Positions 1 through 10,396 of a stretch of DNA of 64,000 nucleotides are shown in pieces. This stretch comes from Amblyornis subalaris (Eukaryota; Chordata; Aves; Passeriformes; Ptilonorhynchidae). A program made the translations under genes and the position numbers. The stretch covers positions 2,756,198 to 2,820,197 of the forward strand of contig JACAXG010000068.1 of NCBI GenBank assembly GCA_018881555.1. The letters run 5' to 3'. The notes under the pieces are model-generated. The model searched no databases and had not been told where the DNA came from. It saw nothing but the letters and a program-made list of their open reading frames with translations. The stretch's first letter is position 1; each line of letters opens with the position of its first letter.

Positions 1-1320
1 CAAAGAATTCTCAACCAAAATGTCTTTCCTTTCAATAGCTGCTAAATACATTTTTTCAAATTCTATATGTGCAAACAAGTAAGATGTAGGTACAGCTAAT
101 TGATACCAGAGAAGGGAGGATAGTTGAATGCAGGAAGAAAATCTTGCATGTATTCAACTGAATTTTTAACAAATTGAATATACAGGGTTGTCCTCTTAGC
201 TGTGATGTTGCCCAGTGTGGTAATACAAAATTGCTCTGGTAGATGAAGCTGAGGGACAGCCCTGTGCTCACACATCAGCTAAACCTTCCAATAGTTACAT
301 CTAGTTAAGTACTGTTAGTATTTGTACCTTTTTTTCTATCAGTTGAGGAAGTAAAAGTTCAGAAAACTGTGTTTTGATAGAAAAATGTCCAATTTTTAAA
401 TGTGCTTTCCTTCATTTTGCATNTGAGTTACAACCGGAAGCGTGGATAGCTAACCCCTGCTTTGTGTGTTGAGGTGAAATAATGAACACTTTAGATATAA
501 ACTCCTAATGAAGGCATCGCTTTTGGCATGTATCTGCTTATTTGCTGAGTTTCCTCCACTCCTCATAACTCACCCTATATAGACTTGAATGTCAGGTGCT
601 AGAAAGTTCAGCAGGGAGCAAGGTCAAACTCAAGGGCCCAGCGTTTGCAGAGAGAGGAGCAGATTAAGTTCACCCTTCAACCCTCTCCTCTGAGAATCTG
701 CCACTCCTGTAAAGCTGTTTTAGCTGTAGTACCCAAAAGTCTGACAAACAGAAACCAGAAACATTTCAGTGTGTATTTCTCCTGCAANCAGGCAGTGTCA
801 AGAAATGCAATTTTGTTAGATGACCGCATTAGCCTTGAACTTTTCAGACAAATCTAAACGAAGAGGAGGAGTTTATTCTGGCTTCTAGAAGCTGATGGGA
901 GCCCTGTGGGGCGTAGGTTCAAATTTTTAAATGTTCACATAAAATCAGATAATGGTATCCACCCCCTCAAAAGCTCCACGGGTGGAGAAGAAAAGAACAT
1001 ACCAATAAGCACATGCAATCCTTCAGAGTTCATTATACAGCAAGTGTGTTTCAAAGGACCTTGAGAGCATGTTTCCAAGGGAGGGGCGAGGTCGATGCAT
1101 GGATGGGAGAAGCCAATTGAAATCAATGGGAATTGATTTAGAGTCCGGGGGCACTGTGTTAAAATCTCCAGTCTTACGATATACCTTCATGAATATTAAC
1201 AGGAGCGGGATCAATACGCAGCTGATTTTCAGATGTACAGCTGGCTCCTTTTCGTCTGTAGATTAAAGCCACTGCAATCTTTCTTTCTTTAGATAAGATT
1301 GAGAATTCCAAAAAAAAAAA
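1..1320. other. Non-coding stretch before the CpG island
   Basis: No gene, repeat or RNA is recognisable here. The open frames are all about 70 codons or shorter and look like chance frames. A run of twelve or so A residues near 1309-1321 marks the boundary with the GC-rich block that follows. Confidence 0.5.
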
Positions 1321-1865
1321 ATGGCTCGCGACTTTAGATCCCGTTCTCCAGGGCCGTTTGATGATGTTTACGATATTTCCCCACTCTTTAAGGGTGCGTT
1401 TTTCCTGGTTACGTTTATCTCCGGTGTCCGTTTCAAGGATTTCACCTAAATAAAGCGGAGCGGGCTGCTCCTGGGAGCACGGAGGTGGCTCTTTCATGTG
1501 CTTGGGAGTGCTGGTTTTTGGGAAAGCCCTGGTGCCCGGCCTCCTGCCGGCTGCCTGCCAGCAGATGGCTGCCGCTCTCTGATGGAAGCGAGCGGCTCCA
1601 TCGCACGTTTCACCTCGTGCTCCGCGGAAAGTCCCCGCTCTGCTCGTCTGATCCGTGACAGCTCTGCCTCCAAACGCGCGATCCGCCGGCCTGCGAGCCC
1701 AAATGACCCGCACCATCCCCTTGGAAGAGCTCTTGCAGGCTCAGAGGTAGAAAGCTGTGCTGCTGTGTGATACATCAGCCGAGCCTTCGCAGTCGCAGAT
1801 GCTGCCCGAGCTGGGAAAGTGAAATCAGGCTTGAAAAAGTTTTCTCTCGACAAAGGATGCGTGTT
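1321..1865. promoter_or_regulatory. Isolated CpG island; candidate promoter or regulatory hub
   Basis: The core at 1501-1740 has 20 CpG dinucleotides in 240 bp by hand count and about 65% G+C, giving an observed/expected CpG ratio near 0.8. CpGs continue at lower density from about 1321 to 1861, while the flanking kilobases are CpG-poor and AT-rich. In bird genomes such islands usually mark transcription starts or constitutively unmethylated regulatory elements. Minus-strand frames of 180 codons (1174-1716) and 119 codons (1494-1853) overlap it. I recognise neither, and GC-rich DNA has few stop codons by chance. A strong CTCF-type motif lies inside. The direction of any transcription cannot be told from the sequence. 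Confidence 0.55.
1555..1573 (+). promoter_or_regulatory. CTCF-type binding motif
   Basis: The 19-bp site has the core CCAGCAGATGGC and matches the degenerate consensus YDRCCASYAGRKGGCRSYV at 18 of 19 positions by eye. The only mismatch is T at 1570, where a purine is preferred. It sits in the CpG island core, a common context for CTCF sites. Motif matches alone do not prove occupancy. Confidence 0.4.
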
Positions 1866-4800
1866 ATTTGAAACATCCTGGACGTTTTTGTTTGTTTGNT
1901 TTGAAAGTGCAGGTCAGGATCCGGACTTAGCAGCTTGTCTTGACTTCCTAAAGGAGATGAACAAATGCCCCAGCTCCAACCAATCTACTTAAATTCTGGG
2001 TACATTTTGGGCTCCTCTTTACAGCAGACAAAGATTTCCGTGTTCAGGCAGCCTAATAACAAAGAATCATGTCTCAGGTTTCTAAATAAATTACAAAATA
2101 CTTAGAGAAAGCTGAGTAACTCAGGGCTTACAGATTTAATGCTTTTCCCTGTGATATCTTTAGGTAGTAACTGGTAAGCTGTGTATCATTGAAAATATGC
2201 TTGTTTTATTCCAGTTTGGAATATGGCTGGTGATAAAGATGTGGACAATGTGAGATATGCACATTATCTCTGGTATCAGATACTGGAGGAAGTTACTGGG
2301 ATTCCTCAGAGAGCCCAGGCATGCCAAGGGTGGTATGATGCACCTCAGGAATATGAAGTGGCCAGTTTTGCTTCCAGCCAAGGTTTGCTGTATCCTTGTC
2401 CTGATGAGCTGTTCTTGGTTATTCCAAAAGTGGCAAAGTTACCCCTCTGCTGAATTCTGGTGATTGCTTGCGCCTCTAAAGGCATTGCTACATTTGCATG
2501 TTGTGTTTGTTTTGCNTTTAAGGGAGTACAGGTTTTGAGAGAATTTGCTCATATTGGTTTTTCAATGAATTCTGCAAAACTGGACATTGGAGGCTGATCT
2601 GCTGCTTGTGACAGGAAAAAAATAGCTTGAAAAATTAGGAAAAAAGCTAAAAAATGGTTGCTGTGAGTTTGTTAAAGGTCCACGTAGGGGTGCTGCGGTG
2701 GCTTTCAGAACAGTTTTTGAAAAATAGAAATGGTGTGGAGGAAAGCAGTGGGAACAATGTAATACAAAATGGGGTAAACTTTGAGACTTTGTCTTTCTCT
2801 ACATTATTCATCACGGCTCGTGAAAGGCGTCTTGGCTTCTCTTGTGTTTTTGACGGCCAATTGGAAATGGTGAAAATGTTTGTAACTTCTATTGTGTTTT
2901 TTTCTAATTAGACAAGGCAAATAGTTTATGAAGAGCAAGGACAGAATTAATCATGGGCTCTTGCTCATCACAGCTGTGCTCTGAATGCCTGACAGAGCCA
3001 CATTATGGCATATAATTCAACATATAGAATAAATGTAGTACAAAGGACAGAGTTTTGAAAGCATTTTCAGGGGCGATCATGTTGTTTTGCAAAGTCCTGA
3101 GCACAACTGATTACAATTGAACTGAAAGGGAGCTGTGAGATGCTTTGGAAAGTGAAATCCTCGCTGGCATTTTCCAAGAGATCTGAATCTGGATTACAGC
3201 CTTTTGTGCAATTTGGATATAATTTCCATGTCTAATTTGGTGGGTGCATAAATGTATTGAGTGTTTTCTGCAGGCAGTTGGTTACCTAAGCATCCAGCTC
3301 TCCCTTTGGGTTTAAAAGCATAGAAATACGAGGTTCTGAGGGTACTTTCAAGTCATATGATTAAAGTCTTCCCTCTATGTCAATCTGAAGACTTGAAACT
3401 GTATTTGTATTCCACATGAACTATATGTATGTTTTTCTGAATGATCTGATGCCAGTAGCAATTGTAATTAAGGTTTCTTATGAACTTCAGCCTGTATATG
3501 ATTGGTATTAGCTTTTTAATGAAATATTAACTTGTTTATTGCTCTTCAACTCCTTTTCTTTCATCTTAAAGCAAATCTGAAAGATTTCTGCTGTCCTGCT
3601 TGAATTTTAAAAGCCCTCTCCTATTTTACCTCAGTAGAAGTGTCCACACTTGCAAATAGCATTGCCCTTTGCATTGTTTAACACTGGTTTAGGTTTACAG
3701 GGTGCACCTAAAGTGGCTTCTCAATCTTTTACACGAGTCAGACTTCAAAAATGATTGGTGATCATTTTCACTTGCAAATGGACTTTTATCTGCCTTGTAC
3801 CTACTTGTTCTGAATAACTGACCTACAAGCACAAATTCTGTCTAGAGGTGCAAAGCCCATTCATTTGCATGTTTGAGCAGCTGTGTGCACAATTTAAAGG
3901 TCTTTTAAGGCACTTTGAGCTTGCTACTGACAGACAGAACCGTGAACCCAAGTGTTAGTTCGCAAAATGTCTAGCCCAAAAGAAAAGGATTTATTCTTTA
4001 TTACAATATTATTATATTGCAGTGATGTCTGTAAACTTCAGGTGGATGTGAAAANTGCATTGAATGTGGCTCGTTTGGCTCTCAGTTCATCTCTTGGTAG
4101 AACAAAATGTTCGCAGGTTTCCCTTTGATTCGGTGGTGTTTGTATATAGTGTGCTAAAACACCTGACTTAAAGTCTTTGCCAGCTCTGAAAATACTGGAA
4201 GCATTGCAACTACAGAGATTGGAGTTTCAGAGAGGTGAGATAAGTGTCTGATCATGTGGGAACCTCGTGGAAACAAACCTGGTCTTTCAGAATCTGCCAC
4301 AGCTGCCCCATGTCTTGTGGTGTGAGCCCNTTGTGGCTGTTGGATCCACTATGCTTTTGAGTATCCGTTTTTAAAGCACCAGTTTTCATGGAATGGAACA
4401 GGAATCTTGACTTGCTTATTTGTGTTATCAGCAGACAGGTTTCCAACGTGCTTGTCTCAGTGTCTGATATCACACACACCAATGTTTAGAATTTATGAGA
4501 GTTGAGATCCTCACAAGCTGAGATGATGGGAAACAAACCCGCTGCTCCTTGCTGGTGTTTGACACTCATTTCAGTACAGCAATCCAAAGTTTCACTGGGT
4601 TCAGAAGTGCCAAACCAGCACATTTTGTACTCCTCAAAAAAAAAAAAAAAAAAAATCAGCTTCTGGAAGTGAAGAACATCTGCATCTAAAACGCCAATTA
4701 GCAAGAAGACACGAGTGATGCTAACGCGCTCCGTCTATTTTTGGTCACTGCCTACGTGATCAGGAAAGAAACACAGAATGCTATGGCTGAGATTAACTCT

Positions 4801-5336
4801 TCTCATTCCTTTTTAAAAGCATTTCTTCTTGTTTTCACTAGCCAAAGGTTGGTGAACAAAGCAAGTCCGTGAAGGCACATAAATATGGCTAGAACTGAGC
4901 AAATATATGGTCATGGGCAATTTACTTGATATATTTACTAAATATTCTGCAGGCTACTGAGGGTGATACACTGCAGCCTGCCATACAGAAGGCCAAGAAA
5001 AGGCCTATATATTTACATAATTCATATTTGTAGAGCTAAAGCTTGAATTTTCACATGTACAATTTTTATTCAGACTTCTGTCNTCTTACCTGACATTGTT
5101 TTGTAATGTTTTCAGGATTGTCCTGAGTTAGTGTTTAGGTGTAGTACAAGTAACCATAACAAAATGACAGGTCCTGGTACCTTCAGCTCTACCAGTGCAT
5201 TATCCATAAGATTTTGAGACCAGTAAAATTGGTATGAAGCTGTGTTGNCAGGAGAAATCTTAGTAGAACCTGTCCAGCTCGCTTCACTGTCAGAGAACAG
5301 AGATGTGTGGTTGTTGTAGTTTAAGCATGGCTTCCT
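1866..5336. other. Unique non-coding stretch
   Basis: AT-rich sequence with no recognised repeat except a 20-base A tract at 4636-4655. The frame at 2223-2453 (76 codons) follows an acceptor-like pyrimidine stretch ending in CAG at 2214, but it runs into a stop with no convincing donor. The other frames are 85 codons or shorter. No gene is supported. Confidence 0.45.
4636..4655 (+). repeat. Poly(A) tract
   Basis: Twenty consecutive A residues. The preceding sequence does not look like a retroposed mRNA or a SINE, so I treat it as a simple homopolymer. Confidence 0.8.
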
Positions 5337-5410
5337 TTTTAATGTTTTTTGTTTTATTTTGGTGGGGTTTTTTTTGTTTTGGTTTTGTTTGTTTGTTTGT
5401 TTTTTGGTTT
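5337..5410 (+). repeat. T/G-rich low-complexity tract with (GTTT)n
   Basis: About 74 bp made almost entirely of T and G, with several consecutive GTTT units near 5386-5400. It is a simple repeat and a probable polymorphic site. Confidence 0.8.
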
Positions 5411-5853
5411 AGTAACTTTTAAAAAGAAATTATTGTCTTTTTCCAAAGTCACTTATTGAAAAGTCTNTTGAGAACATCCTTCAGACTATGGAAAAACATA
5501 AACTTGTANTACATTGTATTTGTCTGTGTGTCTGGATATTTCACAACCACCAAGTATTGCAGAAGGTGCAGTTTTAAGTTAATCAAGTAGATTTTGCCTT
5601 TTGTACAACAAGGCAGAACGAACGTCTTATCCCTCACTAAGGACATAACAGGCAATCATATTAATGCTGATTATAGAAAGATATTCAGTTGGAAGTTGAA
5701 TTGGGTTCCCAGTAAGAAATAATTCAGGTACTTGGGGTTTATGGGAAGTGTGTTGGAAGTTGTGCAAGGCTTATCTTGAGAGCTTGTGTGACTTCTCAGA
5801 CACATGCAGAACATGAATATCTTGGCTACATTTGCTCTTCTACTTCCTTCCAG

Positions 5854-6108
5854 AGGTCAGGTGCTGTCCATACATGATACCAAGCAATGGCCCTTCATCC
5901 CTCATGTCCTGGTTCAGCCTCTTGGAAGTGATGGCAAAACTCCCCATGGATTCTGTTGGGTTTCAGACAAAGCCGTTAGCAGTGGTGGAGGCTCTGCACA
6001 CGTCAGAGTTGCAGTGGGAAGCCATCCCTTAATGGCTTTGAAGCTGATTTACCAATACTTAAGCATTGTTTTATCTCGAATGTTTAGCAATTTTCCTGGT
6101 CCTGTAAG
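5854..6108 (+). other. Possible unannotated internal exon (weak)
   Basis: A long pyrimidine tract ends in CAG at 5851-5853 (acceptor-like), and an AAG|GTAAAA donor-like site starts at 6109. The interval is exactly 255 bp. One frame is open across all of it, as part of a 102-codon frame at 5804-6112, and the implied intron phase is 2 on both sides, so the exon would be symmetric. The predicted peptide has no motif I recognise, the composition is ordinary and no neighbouring exon can be placed. It could be a chance arrangement, a non-coding RNA exon or a lineage-specific exon. Confidence 0.15.
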
Positions 6109-7614
6109 GTAAAACAAACTCAGGTGTTAATTATTGTTATTGGAAGTGTAGCATATGGGGAAATGAAAGATGTCTTGCAGGTACAGCAATAAAACAAAAT
6201 CCTAATTAGTCTTTGAGTAAAACTGACATCAAAAGAGGGCACTAGTCCTCCACTGAACCCAGGTGTGGGATGATCCCAGGTTTCCCTCTCTGTAAGNGTG
6301 GAGCTCTGATAATGGAACAGTTATCTTTTTGGGGTGATGTAAAATCTGTGTTTACTCATATTTGCAACTTCAGTGGAATCCTTCCAATGCTATTTATGAG
6401 CTCTTGAATAGACTCTGAGATAAGGAACAGGAAAGCTCACTGCAGAACAGCAATAGCCTCTATTTTAATCCTTCAGACCAGGGACGTGGAATTCAGCAAT
6501 AGTCTCCTTGTTGCAGTGGAGTACTAGATGTGACTTTTTAAAGGGACCACTTAAGTTATGCAAAACTACNCAGAATAAGGCAACACTCACCATCAAACTG
6601 CTTTTCCTACACCAAGAGTGGGGTGGGCTGCAGAGACCTCCATGGTGCTTTCACAGGCTCTGTTGCANAGTCTACTGAAATGAAAGAAGATGCCATCAGA
6701 GCTAAATCATGGTGACTTTACTGGGTCTTGGGCCTTGCTCAGGCGGTTCACAGCACTTTCTTCTGTGCTGCTGAGCAGTGAGTCCCACAGCACCTCAAAG
6801 CTGCGTTGCTTTGGTCAGCAAGAGTTACAGATGGTGACTAGCCCCAGTTTGTGGAGGAAATATAAAAAACAGGAAAAAAAAATCCAGCCTTTCTTTCTTG
6901 GTGATTGTTCAAGGCCCATGGTTATTCTGGTCTCTGTGTTGTGTGTGAGTTGGCTGTGTGTGTCTTCCCTGGGGACAGCAGATGGATAAGTGTGCACAGC
7001 ACAACGGCTGCGGCGTGGCAGCTTAGACCCAGCTCAGCTGAAACGCAGGGAGCCAATTCCTTTGGCACCAACCTCCAAAGGGCTCAAACAGATCTGTGAC
7101 AGTCACACTGCTGCCACTGCCCCACAGAGCAGCTGAAGCCCCGAAGTGGCTCAACTCAGCTCGGTGTGAGCTGAACATCCTGAAAGACAAGCAGTGGATT
7201 TGTGGGTAGTACCACTGTTAAATGAGGTTCTGCGTTTATATATCAGGTATAATCTTGTTATTACCTTAGTTATTTCCTTAGTTCCTTCATTTCAGCTTTG
7301 ACTTAAATGGGAGTGTATTTTCTAAAGATAGCCAACAGGTAACCCAACAAGAATAGGAAGGAATCCTACACATACTGGTTATTCCAGCTGTAAATACAAA
7401 TAATAGAAAAAAATAAAATCACAGCTTTTAAAATTGTCATTTTAAAATGGTATTATTTAAATGTCAGGAATTTTTCAGTGTTCCAGATTCCTTGAAATTA
7501 AGTAATATACTTGATGTTTATCCTTGTGCTTTTTAGGTTTCACAGTTTAGTGCCTTTGGTGACCAGGAGACTCAATTAGTGTGTCAGTGTAATTACAGNA
7601 GCCAGTGATGTTAC
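6109..7614. other. Non-coding stretch upstream of the solo LTR
   Basis: Ordinary unique sequence, moderately GC-rich at 6590-7150 and AT-rich at 7200-7560. The longest frame (6690-6989, 99 codons) has no recognisable similarity and no splice or promoter context. Confidence 0.45.
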
Positions 7615-8131
7615 TGTCCTGGTTTCAGCTGGGATAGTTAATTTTCTTCCTAGTAGCTGGAACAGTGCTGGGTTTTGGATTTAGGGTGAGAAAGAGGTTG
7701 ATGTTGAGCTGTTGCTGAGTGCTGCTTGTACCAAGTCAAGAACCTTTCAGATTCTCACGNTGCCCTGCCAGTGAGAGGATGGGGAGCACAAGAAGGTGGG
7801 AGGGGACACGGTTGGGACAACTGACCCCAAGTGACCAAAGGGCTGTCCCAGACCACAGGACTTCGTGCTCAGTCTACAAACTGGGGGGCAGTGGTCACTG
7901 CTCGGGGACTGGCTGGGCATTGGTCAGGGAGTGGTGAGCAATTGCACTGTGCATCACTTGTTTTGTATATTCTTTTATCATTAATATTATTTTTCTNTCC
8001 TTTTCTGTCCTATTGAACTGTCTTTATCTCACCCCACNTTTTTTTTTTTTTTGGATTTTCTCCTCCACCCCACTGGGANTGAGGGAGTGAGCAGCTGTGG
8101 GGTGTTTCGCTGCCTGCCCAGTTAAACCACA
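7615..8131 (+). mobile_element. Solo LTR of an avian endogenous retrovirus
   Basis: The segment of about 517 bp starts TGTCCTGGTTTCAGCTGGGA and ends GTTAAACCACA, so it has the TG...CA ends of a retroviral LTR. These ends and the middle match my memory of an abundant LTR family in songbird and other neoavian genomes. No gag, pol or env sequence and no second LTR is nearby, so it is a solo LTR left by recombination. The flanks GTTAC and ATGGT do not form an exact target duplication, which suggests mutation since insertion or slightly misplaced ends. An internal T-rich tract follows an N at 8038. Confidence 0.8.
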
Positions 8132-9950
8132 ATGGTTGCTTAAGCTTCAGTGGAAACATTGAAAANCTCTGGCTTAAACTCTGATTTTAGGTCTGGTACA
8201 ACTAGATAATGACTAGGCATCAAAGGGTCCGAATACCTTTGCATTGTAATTGATCTCCCTTACATACCTATCAAAATTTCTTTCAAGATTTAAAACAGCC
8301 TGAGGCTTTTGCCATATAAAAAGTGGATCCTGCCTTTCCCATATTTCAAGAGTTGATTCCAGAGAGGTTTGCCAGTGTTTGGTTCCTCTTAAACGCTTGC
8401 TATTTCTGTACAATCCCCTGAAGTGTATGATGGTTTATTTGATTTCATTAACATTTGGAAAGGATTTGAGGAATTGCATGGTTTGGTCACTACAGTAAAA
8501 AGATAATAATGCTCTTGGGAGCAGCTGAATGTGGAAATTGCATGTGAGAAGTTGCGTGTCCATCCTTGGAGGCTGTAAGAGCCCCTCTCTACGGTGTGCT
8601 GTAAAGTTTTAACTGCTTTAATCAGCCAGGACCATCACTACCACTCATGTCAGAGGAATGGCTCTCGTACATGATAACATCTGAGGGCTGTTCTCATTGA
8701 TGGCCCTGCCTATATATCATTTTCTAAGCATGAAACCACGCTCAAGTCCAAACTTATTGCATATTGAAATAATTTGGAGGGAAGGCCACCACGAGAGGAG
8801 GACTGGCTGGGATCTGGCATTGGATGGGGAAAGTTTGAATTCACATTACCTCTTTCCATGCCTTCAAGCACGCCTGTATTACAGGCGTGGTTATAAAGCC
8901 TTTTTTTCTTTTTTTTACCAAACCATCTCTTTTGCCAGCTGCACAGTGCCATGAATAGTGTCANGCTGCCAGAGCAGACTGGTTAGCTAGTTCCATTCCT
9001 TAAAAGAAAGGGAGGGAAGGCAGCAGAGGGGCTGGAGGCAGATGAGCTGCATTAACACACTTGCTGGCAGTGGCAGCCNCCAGTGTGCTCTGGGCTGCCC
9101 TTCCATGAGTGCTTTAAGCCCCCATAGTCCCTGTGAACCAGCTGGTAAGTGTTGATGTGATTCCTGTATTTCAGCAGCATCTTACAAAGGTGTCTGTGGA
9201 GTCTTACAAGTTTTCATTGAGTCTGGCAGGGATGAGAAGGGACTTGTGGGGATGTGGCACAGTGAAAGCAAATCGCTATTGATCAGTAGTATTTGGATAG
9301 GCTTTTGCATGACCTCAGAAGAGGTTGCAGTGCTTCCTGTGTCATAACTTGTTGCAGTGGTTTGCCCCAGAGCCCTTCCAGCACTGCTTGCAGCCATGGG
9401 AAATTGCACTTGAAAGAGGCTGCTATTGCAGCAGCCCAGGCTGGCAGCAAGAACAAACCAGCGTGTGGCCTGCAGCATGTTCCTTGCTCAGGATCCCTCT
9501 TTGTAAACCAGCAAAAGTGTTGGAATGCTGGTGTAGGAATATTGAAGTAGTCTCTCTCTCTCTTTTTGAACCTGGTTCTTGTATGTTAACACAGTCAGGT
9601 ATGTGCTACCCAGATTTGAGAGGATAATACANGGCTTTATCTCAAATCTTTGAAAACTGCTCACCCTGAGGTCTGGAATGTTGTATCTGATAGTAGCCAC
9701 TTCCTGGGAGCAGGGCTGCCCTGCTCCAAATTAAAAAGGCAGAAGCTTAATTTTATTCTTCTTTTCTTTTAGAAGCAAAGATTGTGAATGAGAAAAACTT
9801 ANCAGCCTACTGTCACTGTAGTGTCTTGTGCTGAGAATTCAATCCACAGTTTGCATCCCCCCCTCCTCTCTCTGCCCTTCCCTCCCCGCGTCCTCTCCTA
9901 GCACCATACATGTGTTTAATCTTAGACATGGATGTAAACCTGTCTATTCC
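8132..9950. other. Non-coding stretch after the LTR
   Basis: Unique sequence with a short TC dinucleotide run at 9551-9568 and a C-rich run at about 9857-9895. The overlapping frames at 9182-9627 on both strands are about 100 codons or shorter, mutually exclusive and unrecognised. No gene is supported. Confidence 0.45.
9551..9568 (+). repeat. (TC)n microsatellite
   Basis: A short TC dinucleotide run passing into a T run. Confidence 0.7.
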
Positions 9951-9954
9951 TTAT

Positions 9955-10130
9955 TTTGCATCCTTCGAGTATTATTATAATCAGGCCAGTTTATTAAGAA
10001 TTAATGCCCCTTCGTGAGCAGAGGATAATGGAATGGCCACATTTCCTCTTGTGCTGGACTGTGATTTACTAATAGGAGCTTCCAGGGAAAGGATCATAAA
10101 AGACTGAGGCCCCCACCTCTGGATTAATAT
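9955..10130. promoter_or_regulatory. Enhancer-like AT-rich block
   Basis: Unique, repeat-free sequence with TAAT-type homeodomain cores (for example around 9975-10005 and 10070) and GGAATG, a TEAD-type core, near 10030. Its texture, with no low complexity, repeats or open frame, resembles deeply conserved non-coding elements. Conservation cannot be tested from one sequence. Confidence 0.25.
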
Positions 10131-10237
10131 TTAATCAGGTGTTAAGAGAGCCTTGTGTTGGATCCTAGAGTTGCTAGCAGAAACCTGCAGGGGAAATGAG
10201 AGGGTCCTGCATCTTAAAGGGGCAATGCAATTATAAT

Positions 10238-10312
10238 TAAAGGCTTGATCCAAAGCCCATGGACATAAATGAAAAGCTCCTGTTGATTTGAAGACCTTTG
10301 GATCTGGCCCAA
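10238..10312. repeat. Old palindromic (MITE-like) amniote repeat
   Basis: The element has inverted arms GATCCAAAG (10247-10255) and CTTTGGATC (10296-10304), with further imperfect pairing outward (GGCTTGATCC against GGATCTGGCC). This layout and wording match palindromic relic repeats I remember from bird, turtle and crocodile genomes. I do not give a family name. It is non-coding and could form a hairpin. Confidence 0.45.
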
Positions 10313-10367
10313 AGGGGACCAAAAATAATGAATGTTTTTGCATGTGAGACATAGAAAGACAGNGTTA

Positions 10368-10396
10368 CTTTTTTTTATATTTATATATATATTACT
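10368..10396. repeat. T-rich and (TA)n tract
   Basis: A short low-complexity run of T followed by alternating TA. Confidence 0.65.

Noticed and set aside
1174..1716. 180-codon minus-strand frame, longest in the window, overlapping the CpG island
   Set aside because: No recognisable domain, it crosses from GC-rich into AT-rich DNA with a homopolymer-encoded FFF run, and GC-rich sequence lowers stop frequency. There is no splice or start context.
2223..2453. 76-codon frame following an acceptor-like tract ending at 2214
   Set aside because: No convincing donor or polyadenylation context, and the peptide is unrecognised.
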